Of a DNA stretch of 41,130 bases, positions 12,592 to 19,537 are shown in pieces. Origin of the DNA: a virus; IMG/VR virus record IMGVR_UViG_3300047548_000307, positions 1 to 41,130 of that record; one strand, given 5' to 3'. The number at the start of each line of letters is the position of its first letter. Position 1 is the stretch's first letter. Under the pieces are notes generated by a model. That model searched no databases. It saw only the letters and a program-made list of their open reading frames with translations, and was not told the origin of the DNA. The position numbers and the translations under genes were made by a program.

Positions 12592-12607
12592 GTGCAAATC
12601 GTTGCAC
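12592..12607. promoter_or_regulatory. 16-bp palindrome at start of early operon
   Basis: Perfect dyad GTGCAA-ATCG-TTGCAC directly next to the start codon of the glycosyltransferase gene. It could be an operator for the WhiB or another regulator, or a start-codon-proximal RNA hairpin. Confidence 0.5.
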
Positions 12608-12854
12608 GGGGGTGAGACAACCGCCGGCATTGCCACATGCTCGGCGTGTCGGCACGCCTCGCAACACCGGAGCTGAACTTAGGAAAGGCTCCCCCCTCCC
12701 CCTCATTTCGAAAAACGAAGGGGAGTGGCGGCCCCGGCAACACCGTCGCGTCACTTGAGGGGTCGGCTCCCACCCTTACGGGCGGGTAGATCCTGACCGG
12801 TTGGAGGGCTTCCGACAAGCCCGACACGCCGGAAACAGAAAAGCCCAGAAACGC
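12608..12854 (-). other. Hairpin-rich non-coding region between late and early modules
   Basis: No convincing gene. Inverted repeats are 12643-12658 (GGCGTG/CACGCC), 12696-12725 (CTCCCC..GGGGAG around TTCG/CGAA), 12769-12786 (minus RNA CCCGCCC-GUAA-GGGUGGG, a GNRA loop) and 12806-12822 (GGGCTT/AAGCCC). The early leftward promoter must lie here, but I see no clear -35/-10 pair. A structured leader or replication origin is possible. Confidence 0.5.
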
Positions 12855-12902
12855 AAAATAAGCCCCCCAAGAGGACCGGACTTACCGATCCCCGAGGGGG
12901 GC
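12855..12902 (-). terminator. Late operon terminator
   Basis: Minus-strand hairpin: outer 7-bp stem (12896-12902 with 12862-12868, GCCCCCC/GGGGGGC), short internal loop, nine inner pairs and a TAAGT loop, then TTATTTT. It lies about 50 bp past the last late gene. Confidence 0.85.
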
Positions 12903-12952
12903 ATGAAAGTGTCTCAGAATGCCGCTGTGGGCTTTCTAGAGGTATGTGGTGG

Positions 12953-13207
12953 CTACGCCTTGGCAGCCTTCTTGGCAACCTTCTTCACCGGCTCCGGCAA
13001 AGGATCCGTCCAATAGGCAGCCTCAGTCTTCGCATCCTCAACCCGCTGGGCATACTCACCCAAACCGAGACTGGACAACACAAAGATCACAACCGGTTCA
13101 ACCGGCACATCCGGGGCAAACGCAGCCAACGCGATAGCCACCGTCGATGAAACCCAAGCCGCCACACGGACCGGATTCCGTTCAACAAACAACTTCAAAC
13201 GGTTCAC
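12953..13207 (-). CDS. Probable holin (two membrane spans)
   Basis: 84 residues. Two hydrophobic segments (about residues 15-31 and 35-50) are followed by a basic tail (VKKVAKKAAKA). It is translationally coupled (GTGA, AAGGAG upstream) directly after the endolysin gene, a typical actinophage lysis arrangement. Holins form membrane lesions that release endolysin and time lysis. Last gene of the late operon. The family is not identified by name. Confidence 0.65.
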   Translation of the reverse strand: MNRLKLFVERNPVRVAAWVSSTVAIALAAFAPDVPVEPVVIFVLSSLGLGEYAQRVEDAKTEAAYWTDPLPEPVKKVAKKAAKA

Positions 13208-13641
13208 ATGAACTCCTTCTTCAAACCGAACCGGCGGCTCGAACGATCCCCGGCTTCAGTAAAACTAACATGGATATGCTTCGAATGAGCATTCAAACCA
13301 GTGTATGGGCGTGCCGCCCAACGGGACTTCGCAGACCAAATCTGTCCCTCAAAAATGATGTACTTGATACGACCATCAGCCGGCGCAATGCGGGCAAGTT
13401 GCGCAACCAACTTGTTCGCAGCCCGAGGATCCGAACCATCACGCCCGTTCAAATCCTCGTCAATATCAATAGCCCGAACCACACCCGGAGGGGTCGATGT
13501 CGGATCCGGATTATGGTCAGACTTGCGGGCAGCGTGGGCATCATCGCCCTTCGCACCATCGGACTTCTTGTCCCGATTCGGCCATAGAGTGTTGATCTCT
13601 TTACGAAGCTGTTCAGCAGACTTCGACAACCACCAACTCAT
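13204..13641 (-). CDS. Endolysin, peptidase M15-like
   Basis: 145 residues. SDHNP (H43), VVRAIDIDED (D59/D61) and NAHSKHIHVSF (H122-x-H124) match the zinc ligands and HxH motif of M15 (VanY/L-Ala-D-Glu-type) peptidases used by actinophage endolysins. It would cut peptidoglycan cross-links during lysis. There is no separate cell-wall-binding domain and no signal peptide, so it needs a holin. It is flanked by two small membrane-protein genes, each coupled by overlapping start/stop codons. Confidence 0.8.
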   Translation of the reverse strand: MSWWLSKSAEQLRKEINTLWPNRDKKSDGAKGDDAHAARKSDHNPDPTSTPPGVVRAIDIDEDLNGRDGSDPRAANKLVAQLARIAPADGRIKYIIFEGQIWSAKSRWAARPYTGLNAHSKHIHVSFTEAGDRSSRRFGLKKEFM

Positions 13642-13856
13642 TTCTTCCCCATCAGAAACTCAAAGATCGCATCCACCCGCTCATGCAGACGAACCTGATT
13701 ATCCTCAATACGCTTCATGCGGTCATTCATAGAACCACCACCATTCGGCTTCAACTCGTTCAGATAGTGCTTCACCATCCAACGAATACCGGCAGCCACA
13801 CCAGCCACCACCGACACAACACCAGTGGCAACCGCAGCCCACTCCGTCGCAGCCAT
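13638..13856 (-). CDS. Membrane protein, holin or antiholin candidate
   Basis: 72 residues from the ATG at 13856 (TGATG overlap with the tail gene stop). One N-terminal membrane segment (about residues 6-25) and a C-terminal coiled helix (NDRMKRIEDNQVRLHERVD) resemble small actinophage membrane proteins placed before endolysins (DUF2746-like). Role in lysis inferred from position. Confidence 0.6.
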   Translation of the reverse strand: MAATEWAAVATGVVSVVAGVAAGIRWMVKHYLNELKPNGGGSMNDRMKRIEDNQVRLHERVDAIFEFLMGKK

Positions 13857-15847
13857 CACACAACCGTCCGAATCGTGATCGTGATAATCCCACCAAAGTT
13901 GTCATCAACAGGACCAGAAGGTGGGGTTGTTCTTGTGAACGAAATCTCCTCAATCACAGCATCAAAGTTTTCGCCAGATGAGAAGTCTTGAACAAGCACA
14001 GTGGAACCCGCAGACTCAATAGCCTCAAGCGCAGACAGGCGATACTTCGCACCACCCAACACACCCATGCGGGTACCGCGCCTATCGGTTTCGAAATCCA
14101 TGCAATACAACGGCAACTGGATCAGACGTGAACGGGTCGGTGACGGGATAGCCTTGATCGCATACCCCTTCAAGATCGCACCCTTCGTCGCATCCGTAGA
14201 GTTACGGTAAAGGTTGAACACCACGCGACCATTCACCTGCGGCGTCGCATACGCAGTGGACAGGTCGAAGTCAGTGTTGTATGCGTTGCCCTCGGTCATC
14301 GTCGCGATCTGCGAACGACCATCATTCGAGTCGGCATAGATTTCAATATTGCCCTGCAATGTGTCGGTCTCAACACGGACACGCTTCCAGGCTTTCTTCT
14401 CCAACGTACCCCAGTTGACAGTCGCCATATTGGCGACACCCTCGGCAACCAGTTCAGTAGCGGACTCCAACCAAATACCGGAACCACTCACAGAGAAAAA
14501 CAAACGACCAGCAGTCGGGAAGAAACCAACCGACTCAACATCACCAGTCGTAGACGTCGCATACACATCAGTGGCAAACGGGTAGCCACCATCATCCAGC
14601 AGTGTGCCAAGATTGATACGGTACGTGCCGGAAGCACCACCCACACCAGCCTTCGTGCCAGCCCAAATGTAGGAGTCGCGGGCAGCGAAAGCCTTCACCG
14701 GATTCACCGTGTCGAAAATGATCGGCCCGTACACAATCGTCGCATCGTCAGCAATAGCAGCGATACGCACACCACGGGACGTACCTATCGCAAGGAACGT
14801 ACCCAGATATCCATAGATAGCATGCACAACCTCACCGCGAGGAATATCGGCAACCGAAATCAACGCACCCAACACACCAGTGTTGTCCGGCTCAATCTTG
14901 AAAATGCTCGAGCGGTCACCTGCATAGCCCGACACGTAGATCGCACCGCGACCCTCAGCAATATCAGACCACACCCAACCGGTCGGCACAACCGTCGAAC
15001 CAGCAATAGGGGTCAGTGTTGATAGGTTCACTGTTGATGCGTGCGACGACGTCAGGATCTCGTACACCGCAGCAATAGTGGAGCCGCTGGCGAACGAGAT
15101 GCCAGCCATGAGACGGTTCTTCACAAACCCAAGCGTCACAGCCGATGCGTTCGCTGAGTCGAAGTTGATGTGCTTATGCACCGTTGGGGATCCAGCAGTG
15201 AAATCCAAATCATAAATACCGGTAGCGGTCGCCACATAAACACGGGAACCGTCAGACTCGGCAGCCAACACAGCCTCAGACAACGCTGCACCAGTAGCCA
15301 ACGTGGTGGAAGTACCACCAGCAGTCACCATGCTGACACGCACAGCCGACGTCGAAGCAGTCTTATCAACCGCAATCACATAGTCAGTAGATCCGACAGT
15401 TGCCGGCAACGCCAACACGCCACCCGACACGGTGCCAGCCGGCCACAGTTTCGCAGTCGAATGCAGCAACCCAATCTGACCTGGAGTCCACGGATCGATA
15501 CCGATACCCGAGTCGTAACGGAACCGAAGCTGATCCACGTTACCCTCAAGGGCTTCCTGAAACTGGATACCCTCACCAAGATGGAACGACGTTTGTGACC
15601 GCACCCACAGACCAGAGTCAAGAGTCTGTTCACCCGGTTCGCGTGCCTGATCGACACGCTCATACTTCCAACGTGCAGTGGAACGAATGTACGGCTGATC
15701 GTCTTTGATGGCGAACAGGAACGGCAGACCACCAATGGCAATGTCAATGGCGTACGTGTTCGGATCGTAGTATTGGGATCCGCGACCAGTGAGGTCGAAC
15801 ACTACGGATTCTGAAATGTCCGGTGCCTTGGATGCCTTCAGTGTCAC
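13856..15847 (-). CDS. Large minor tail protein
   Basis: 663 residues, beta-rich throughout. Repeated strand pairs such as GTVSGGVLALPATVGSTDYV, LAAESDGSRVYVATATGIYD and FLAIGTSRGVRI suggest a beta-propeller or beta-helical fibre body, ending GGIITITIRTVV. The N-terminal segment (YIRSTARWKYERVDQAREPG) resembles phage minor tail proteins. It is likely part of the host-contacting tail complex. The GTG at 15847 has AAGGA upstream, held in a hairpin. Exact function uncertain. Confidence 0.65.
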   Translation of the reverse strand: MTLKASKAPDISESVVFDLTGRGSQYYDPNTYAIDIAIGGLPFLFAIKDDQPYIRSTARWKYERVDQAREPGEQTLDSGLWVRSQTSFHLGEGIQFQEALEGNVDQLRFRYDSGIGIDPWTPGQIGLLHSTAKLWPAGTVSGGVLALPATVGSTDYVIAVDKTASTSAVRVSMVTAGGTSTTLATGAALSEAVLAAESDGSRVYVATATGIYDLDFTAGSPTVHKHINFDSANASAVTLGFVKNRLMAGISFASGSTIAAVYEILTSSHASTVNLSTLTPIAGSTVVPTGWVWSDIAEGRGAIYVSGYAGDRSSIFKIEPDNTGVLGALISVADIPRGEVVHAIYGYLGTFLAIGTSRGVRIAAIADDATIVYGPIIFDTVNPVKAFAARDSYIWAGTKAGVGGASGTYRINLGTLLDDGGYPFATDVYATSTTGDVESVGFFPTAGRLFFSVSGSGIWLESATELVAEGVANMATVNWGTLEKKAWKRVRVETDTLQGNIEIYADSNDGRSQIATMTEGNAYNTDFDLSTAYATPQVNGRVVFNLYRNSTDATKGAILKGYAIKAIPSPTRSRLIQLPLYCMDFETDRRGTRMGVLGGAKYRLSALEAIESAGSTVLVQDFSSGENFDAVIEEISFTRTTPPSGPVDDNFGGIITITIRTVV

Positions 15848-15885
15848 GACTGTCCTTCACGGTAGAAAAGCGAAAAGGGACAGTT
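15848..15885 (-). promoter_or_regulatory. Hairpin sequestering the ribosome site of the tail gene
   Basis: 15849-15855 (ACTGTCC) pairs with 15878-15884 (GGACAGT), with two further inner pairs and one wobble outside. On the minus strand the AAGGA ribosome site of the GTG at 15847 lies inside the stem. Confidence 0.6.
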
Positions 15886-15921
15886 TCAGCACATGTCCAG
15901 GTGCGTCCCTAGGTAGCGAGG

Positions 15922-16167
15922 TTACGAAAGGAGCGTCTTCAGCTCGTCAACAGACAGACCGAGACGGGCAGCAATCGCTTCCTTCTCAGCCTGCTTCGCT
16001 GCAGCAGCAGCCTCAGCCTCCGCCTGTGCAGCAGCATAGGCTGCTGCGTCCACTTCACGCTGCGCGATTTCCTCAGCGGTGAGTGGGCGGATGACTTCCT
16101 TGGGGTGTCCTTGTACTTCGCATGCTCCGCAGCAGCAGACCTCGAGTGCGGTGAGTTGTTCTGACAT
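15922..16167 (-). CDS. Hypothetical protein with Cys cluster and Ala-rich helix
   Basis: 81 residues. The N-terminus has a CCCGAC motif and HPKEVI. A long Ala/Glu helix (residues 32-62) follows, then GLSVDELKTLL. The ATG at 16167 has AAGGA upstream. It lies among fibre genes and may be a trimerising or chaperone-like accessory; unproven. Confidence 0.65.
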   Translation of the reverse strand: MSEQLTALEVCCCGACEVQGHPKEVIRPLTAEEIAQREVDAAAYAAAQAEAEAAAAAKQAEKEAIAARLGLSVDELKTLLS

Positions 16168-16175
16168 GATGATCC

Positions 16176-16679
16176 TTACTTGAGTCCGTAGAGTTGGAAT
16201 GTGGTACCGGAAACGAAATTCGCTGCCGTGCCACCAAAGTATGTCAATCCAATACTGGTGATTGCGGCTGAATTGGACCATAATCCAGCCAGCATAACCT
16301 GACCGGAGGTGGCTGCATTATTCTCAGAAACAGCATCACTTGAAATTGACTTGCTACTAGACCCCGAATAGTTCGGAATTGTTATTTCCATACTATTGAA
16401 TGTTGATGCAGTAAGGGTGCTTCTTTCGCCTTCTCCAACGAAATTGGCAGAACCACTGCCACTACCAGCGCCGGAACCAGTTCCATATAGATGCTTATAT
16501 GAAAAATTGGAAGAAGAACCATTCAAAGTAATTGCTATATCTCCAACATTTGCATCAAACCTTGAACTTACTATCAACTTCAAAGTCTTGAATGTTTGTG
16601 GGATTGTTCCACCAGAACCAAATGTCACAGAAGCAACAGAAATGCTAAGAGTCTGAGACTCAATAAGTGTCCAGCCCAT
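16176..16679 (-). CDS. Receptor-binding-like fibre protein, paralogue 3
   Basis: 167 residues. The opening (WTLIESQTLSISVASVTFGS), the central GSGSGSANFVGEGE and the close (GTTFQLYGLK) align with the two genes upstream. All three appear to be one beta-sandwich module of the kind found at phage fibre tips. The start uses TAATG overlap. Likely a surface-recognition protein. Confidence 0.65.
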   Translation of the reverse strand: MGWTLIESQTLSISVASVTFGSGGTIPQTFKTLKLIVSSRFDANVGDIAITLNGSSSNFSYKHLYGTGSGAGSGSGSANFVGEGERSTLTASTFNSMEITIPNYSGSSSKSISSDAVSENNAATSGQVMLAGLWSNSAAITSIGLTYFGGTAANFVSGTTFQLYGLK

Positions 16680-17164
16680 TACAGAATCCCCCAAAGTCTG
16701 AAGGTAAAACCGGACACCAAAGTTGCAGAATCGCTTCTCTGGAATGTAAGTGAAGTGATCGCTTCAGCAGGACTCTTTCTCCACAAACCAACGTTAGATA
16801 GAACATAACTTCCAGTATCAGATGATCTGAAAAGTACCGTCTTGCTGAAATTAGTGTTTGCGTAAGACATTATGTGTGCATGCCCAGATGAAACTGACGT
16901 GTTGAAATACATTGCAAAAAGTTGTCCAGAACTTGTCGTTCGACCAGACGGAGCGTTAGTCCCATCGCCAGCAAGATACGTGCGACTGTAGTTAGTTGCA
17001 GTGTCACCATTGAATCTCATGGTGTAGTCAGTTCCCGCACCACCGGGTGCGACGACTTCAAAAACAAGATCCCTGTATGTTCCTGGGATATTGGAAAAAG
17101 TGACGACTGTTTGTCCAGATCCAAGTGTTTGCTCTTGAATCAGGTCATATGTTGGCGTGGACAT
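16679..17164 (-). CDS. Receptor-binding-like fibre protein, paralogue 2
   Basis: 161 residues. YDLIQEQTLGSGQTVVTFSN, IPGTYRDLVFEVV, NYSRTYLAGDG and a C-terminal FTFRLWGIL show the same module as its neighbours. TAATG coupling on both sides indicates co-translation, so the three products may assemble together or provide alternative binding specificities. Confidence 0.65.
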   Translation of the reverse strand: MSTPTYDLIQEQTLGSGQTVVTFSNIPGTYRDLVFEVVAPGGAGTDYTMRFNGDTATNYSRTYLAGDGTNAPSGRTTSSGQLFAMYFNTSVSSGHAHIMSYANTNFSKTVLFRSSDTGSYVLSNVGLWRKSPAEAITSLTFQRSDSATLVSGFTFRLWGIL

Positions 17165-17775
17165 TACTTCACCCCATATAGACTGAAAGTTGAATGCTGG
17201 GCAAAACTTCCAGAATTGGTTAGGTCAATTCGATTCAATGTAGAAGTTGACAACCAGACCGCTGATGAAAGTTGAATACGAGTCAAATAGGCACTTGCCC
17301 CGCTATTTGCGTTTTCATCTGAACCGCCAAAGGCTCTCCACGTCTTATTCTTACTGCTGCTGGAATAGTCAAGAATGTCAATCACTACACCAGCAAACAC
17401 GTTTGACAAATTGCCAGCTGATGGTGTTATTGACGGTATGTAGCCATATGTCAAACCTGAGAAGTTTGACGAAAATCCACTTCCAGAACCAGTTCCCCAC
17501 AAATTATGACTCGCATAGTTTGACGCACTGTCACTATTGCACCTGAATGCAATGTTATCTTGCGCCGTTCCGGCAATCGTTGATCTAACTACACATCGAA
17601 TTTGAAGATGCTTATATGTTGACGGAATGTTGCTAAACGTGATACTTGCAGCACCACCGGAACCTACAGTCTGTGACTCAATCAACTCAAACCCGTAATC
17701 ATTACCGGCAGTGAACGAACCGAGACGCGGGTACTCCGAACGAATCGTCGACAGTTTGAAAGACCGAACAGCCAT
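17164..17775 (-). CDS. Receptor-binding-like fibre protein, paralogue 1
   Basis: 203 residues. A ~28-residue N-terminal extension (FKLSTIRSEYPRLGSF) that may attach it to the tail precedes the shared module (FELIESQTVGSGGAASITFS, IPSTYKHLQI, NYASHNLWGTG, FSLYGVK). It is the longest of the three tandem copies, and the extra N-terminus suggests it is the anchored member. A GGAGG ribosome site lies upstream. Confidence 0.65.
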   Translation of the reverse strand: MAVRSFKLSTIRSEYPRLGSFTAGNDYGFELIESQTVGSGGAASITFSNIPSTYKHLQIRCVVRSTIAGTAQDNIAFRCNSDSASNYASHNLWGTGSGSGFSSNFSGLTYGYIPSITPSAGNLSNVFAGVVIDILDYSSSSKNKTWRAFGGSDENANSGASAYLTRIQLSSAVWLSTSTLNRIDLTNSGSFAQHSTFSLYGVK

Positions 17776-18084
17776 CTATTCGTTCACCTCCATTGGTGTG
17801 TGATCAGCATTCGTGCAAGACCAGTCAGCCGTAGCCGTATCCAGCACAGCCTCATCGTGGCACTTCGGTGGGATGAACGCATCCAACACCTCATCGTACG
17901 TAAACCCGATACCGGCGTAACGGGCACGGATATTTCCGTTGTATGAGGTGCGGACACACTTCTGTCCCCGGAAGTTCCCGTACCACTGCTCGGGCGTAAG
18001 GCCCTCGATCAGTTCTGTTTCCTCAACACCGACAATGACTTCGGTTACAGTGTTGTTGTCATCAAGAAATGCGTAGTGTGCCAT
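17776..18084 (-). CDS. Conserved phage fibre-associated protein
   Basis: 102 residues. MAHYAFLDDNNTVTEVIVGV, TSYNGNIRARYAGIGFTYDE and DAFIPPK match a family I recognise from cyanophages and other aquatic phages (RKNYAGIGYTYD..DAFIPPKP pattern), usually beside fibre genes. Biochemical role unknown. The ATG at 18084 overlaps the upstream TAA (TAATG). Confidence 0.75.
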   Translation of the reverse strand: MAHYAFLDDNNTVTEVIVGVEETELIEGLTPEQWYGNFRGQKCVRTSYNGNIRARYAGIGFTYDEVLDAFIPPKCHDEAVLDTATADWSCTNADHTPMEVNE

Positions 18085-18971
18085 TATGCCCAACTCACGT
18101 TTCCGGTACCAGCAGTAATTGTCGTGATCTTGTTAGATCCAGAAGTACTTGTGCTACCAGTCAAACCGGCCCCGATAGTGATTGTGAAATTCGCTGGGTA
18201 CCGAAGTATGACAACACCAGAACCGCCATTGCCGCCAGTTGATGATCCACCGAAACTTCCAGAACCGGCACCATTGCCACCATCGCCAGTATTTGCAGAA
18301 CCAGAAACAGCAGCGTTGATAAAGTTGCTTGTACCCTGACCGTATCCACCAGATGCTCGAGTGACGGAAGAACCGGTAATTGAACTAGCAACACCTGTTC
18401 CTGGAGTTCTTCCAGAACCGGCAGCCCCAGCACCACCACCGCCACCGCCAGCAAAACTCCCAGCAGCGCCATCGTTCTTAGTTCCACCACCGTATCCCTG
18501 ACCGGCAGTTCCACTACCAGCAGCACCACCAGCGGAACCGGAAGCACCACCACCGGAACCGCCGTCTGAAATGGATACGTTACTGTCGTCAGCATCACGA
18601 CCAGCGCCACCACCAGAAGCGGTAGAGGTGTCGAAAGCACTGTTAGATCCCTTGGCGCCAACATTGCCGATTGTTCCACCGGCACCGCCACCGCCAACAG
18701 TAACTGAATAGTTTACAGATCTTGACAGTGTCAGTCTGGAAAGGGCACCAGTTCCGCCGCCAGATGATTCTCCAACGACGGATGAAAGATACCCGCCAGC
18801 ACCTGCTCCACCGCCACCTGCAACAGAATCTGCAGATCGCCCACCAGCGCCGCCACCGCCGGCAACGATCAGATATTCAACAGTGAGTAGTGTTGGGGCA
18901 TTTCCGGCAAGTGCGGAACGATGCTTCTTGAAACCCTGCTCAATGGTTGATGTTTTGAACGAACTAAACAT
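18084..18971 (-). CDS. Glycine-rich tail fibre/adhesin
   Basis: 295 residues. After VEYLIVAGGGGAGG, most of the protein is Gly-rich (GGGGAGGT, GGSGGGASG, GGGGGGAGA) and ends GGSGVVILRYPANFTI. This is the known polyglycine fibre pattern of phage tails, where stacked glycine helices present variable loops to the host receptor. Low-complexity repeats make recombination and length change likely. Confidence 0.75.
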   Translation of the reverse strand: MFSSFKTSTIEQGFKKHRSALAGNAPTLLTVEYLIVAGGGGAGGRSADSVAGGGGAGAGGYLSSVVGESSGGGTGALSRLTLSRSVNYSVTVGGGGAGGTIGNVGAKGSNSAFDTSTASGGGAGRDADDSNVSISDGGSGGGASGSAGGAAGSGTAGQGYGGGTKNDGAAGSFAGGGGGGAGAAGSGRTPGTGVASSITGSSVTRASGGYGQGTSNFINAAVSGSANTGDGGNGAGSGSFGGSSTGGNGGSGVVILRYPANFTITIGAGLTGSTSTSGSNKITTITAGTGNVSWA

Positions 18972-18982
18972 TAGTTCGCCCC

Positions 18983-19312
18983 TTACGAAAGTTCAGAACC
19001 GAAAGCCGTGAACGTCACATTCGCAGTCGAGGCATACACCGTGATTACGTCAGCAGCGCCAAGGGTGATACCCAATGTCAAAGCGGTTGAATCTGATGCT
19101 CCAACGGTTACGTCGTATGCAACATACTGGCTATTCGCAAGCGTTGCACCGTTGACACGGATAGCGATGCGGAATGTTGCTGCTGTTGTAGACAGGTTTG
19201 CCACAACGATAGTTGAAACCACAGCCTGCGTAGCGGAAGGCACTGTGTAAAGGGTCGTCGCCGTCGTTGCTGACGGGTTCGACTGACCAAGGACTTTGTA
19301 GTTAGTGGGCAT
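18983..19312 (-). CDS. Conserved small virion/tail protein
   Basis: 109 residues, all-beta. The pattern TTLYTVPSATQAVVSTIVVA, RIAIRVNGA, VAYDVTVGASDSTALTLGI and VTFTAFGSE is familiar from many aquatic phages beside fibre genes. Probably a structural accessory of the tail tip. AGGAG precedes the ATG. Confidence 0.65.
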   Translation of the reverse strand: MPTNYKVLGQSNPSATTATTLYTVPSATQAVVSTIVVANLSTTAATFRIAIRVNGATLANSQYVAYDVTVGASDSTALTLGITLGAADVITVYASTANVTFTAFGSELS

Positions 19313-19320
19313 GTTTTCTC

Positions 19321-19536
19321 CTAAGCACCCATCAGCATGAACGGATCCAGACCACCAGCGGCCTGAACATCTGAAGCCCTAGCAAGCGGGACGCCGCCAG
19401 GTGTAGTACCGTCGTGAACCACGACAGTCTTCTTATCGGTATCAACCGTAAGTTCCGCAAGCAAACCAGTGAACGAAGCATGCTCGGCAGTAGTGCCTCG
19501 CCGCCGCTGGTAGGCGAAAGAACTGGAGGACGGCAT
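19321..19536 (-). CDS. Short fibre adaptor (Mtd N-terminal-like)
   Basis: 71 residues. RRRGTTAEHASFTGLLAELT followed by VDTDKKTVVVHDGTTPGGVP is the short beta module found at the N-terminus of many phage tropism-determinant and fibre proteins. The C-terminus (DPFMLMGA) resembles that of the 726-residue fibre just upstream (VMMMMGA). Likely a connector between tail and fibre. Confidence 0.7.
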   Translation of the reverse strand: MPSSSSFAYQRRRGTTAEHASFTGLLAELTVDTDKKTVVVHDGTTPGGVPLARASDVQAAGGLDPFMLMGA

Positions 19537-19537
19537 G

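Noticed and set aside
12330-12827. Long leftward frame overlapping the glycosyltransferase and the junction
   Set aside because: Arg/Ser/Pro/Thr-rich shadow of a real gene; the overlapping frame has clear GT-A motifs.
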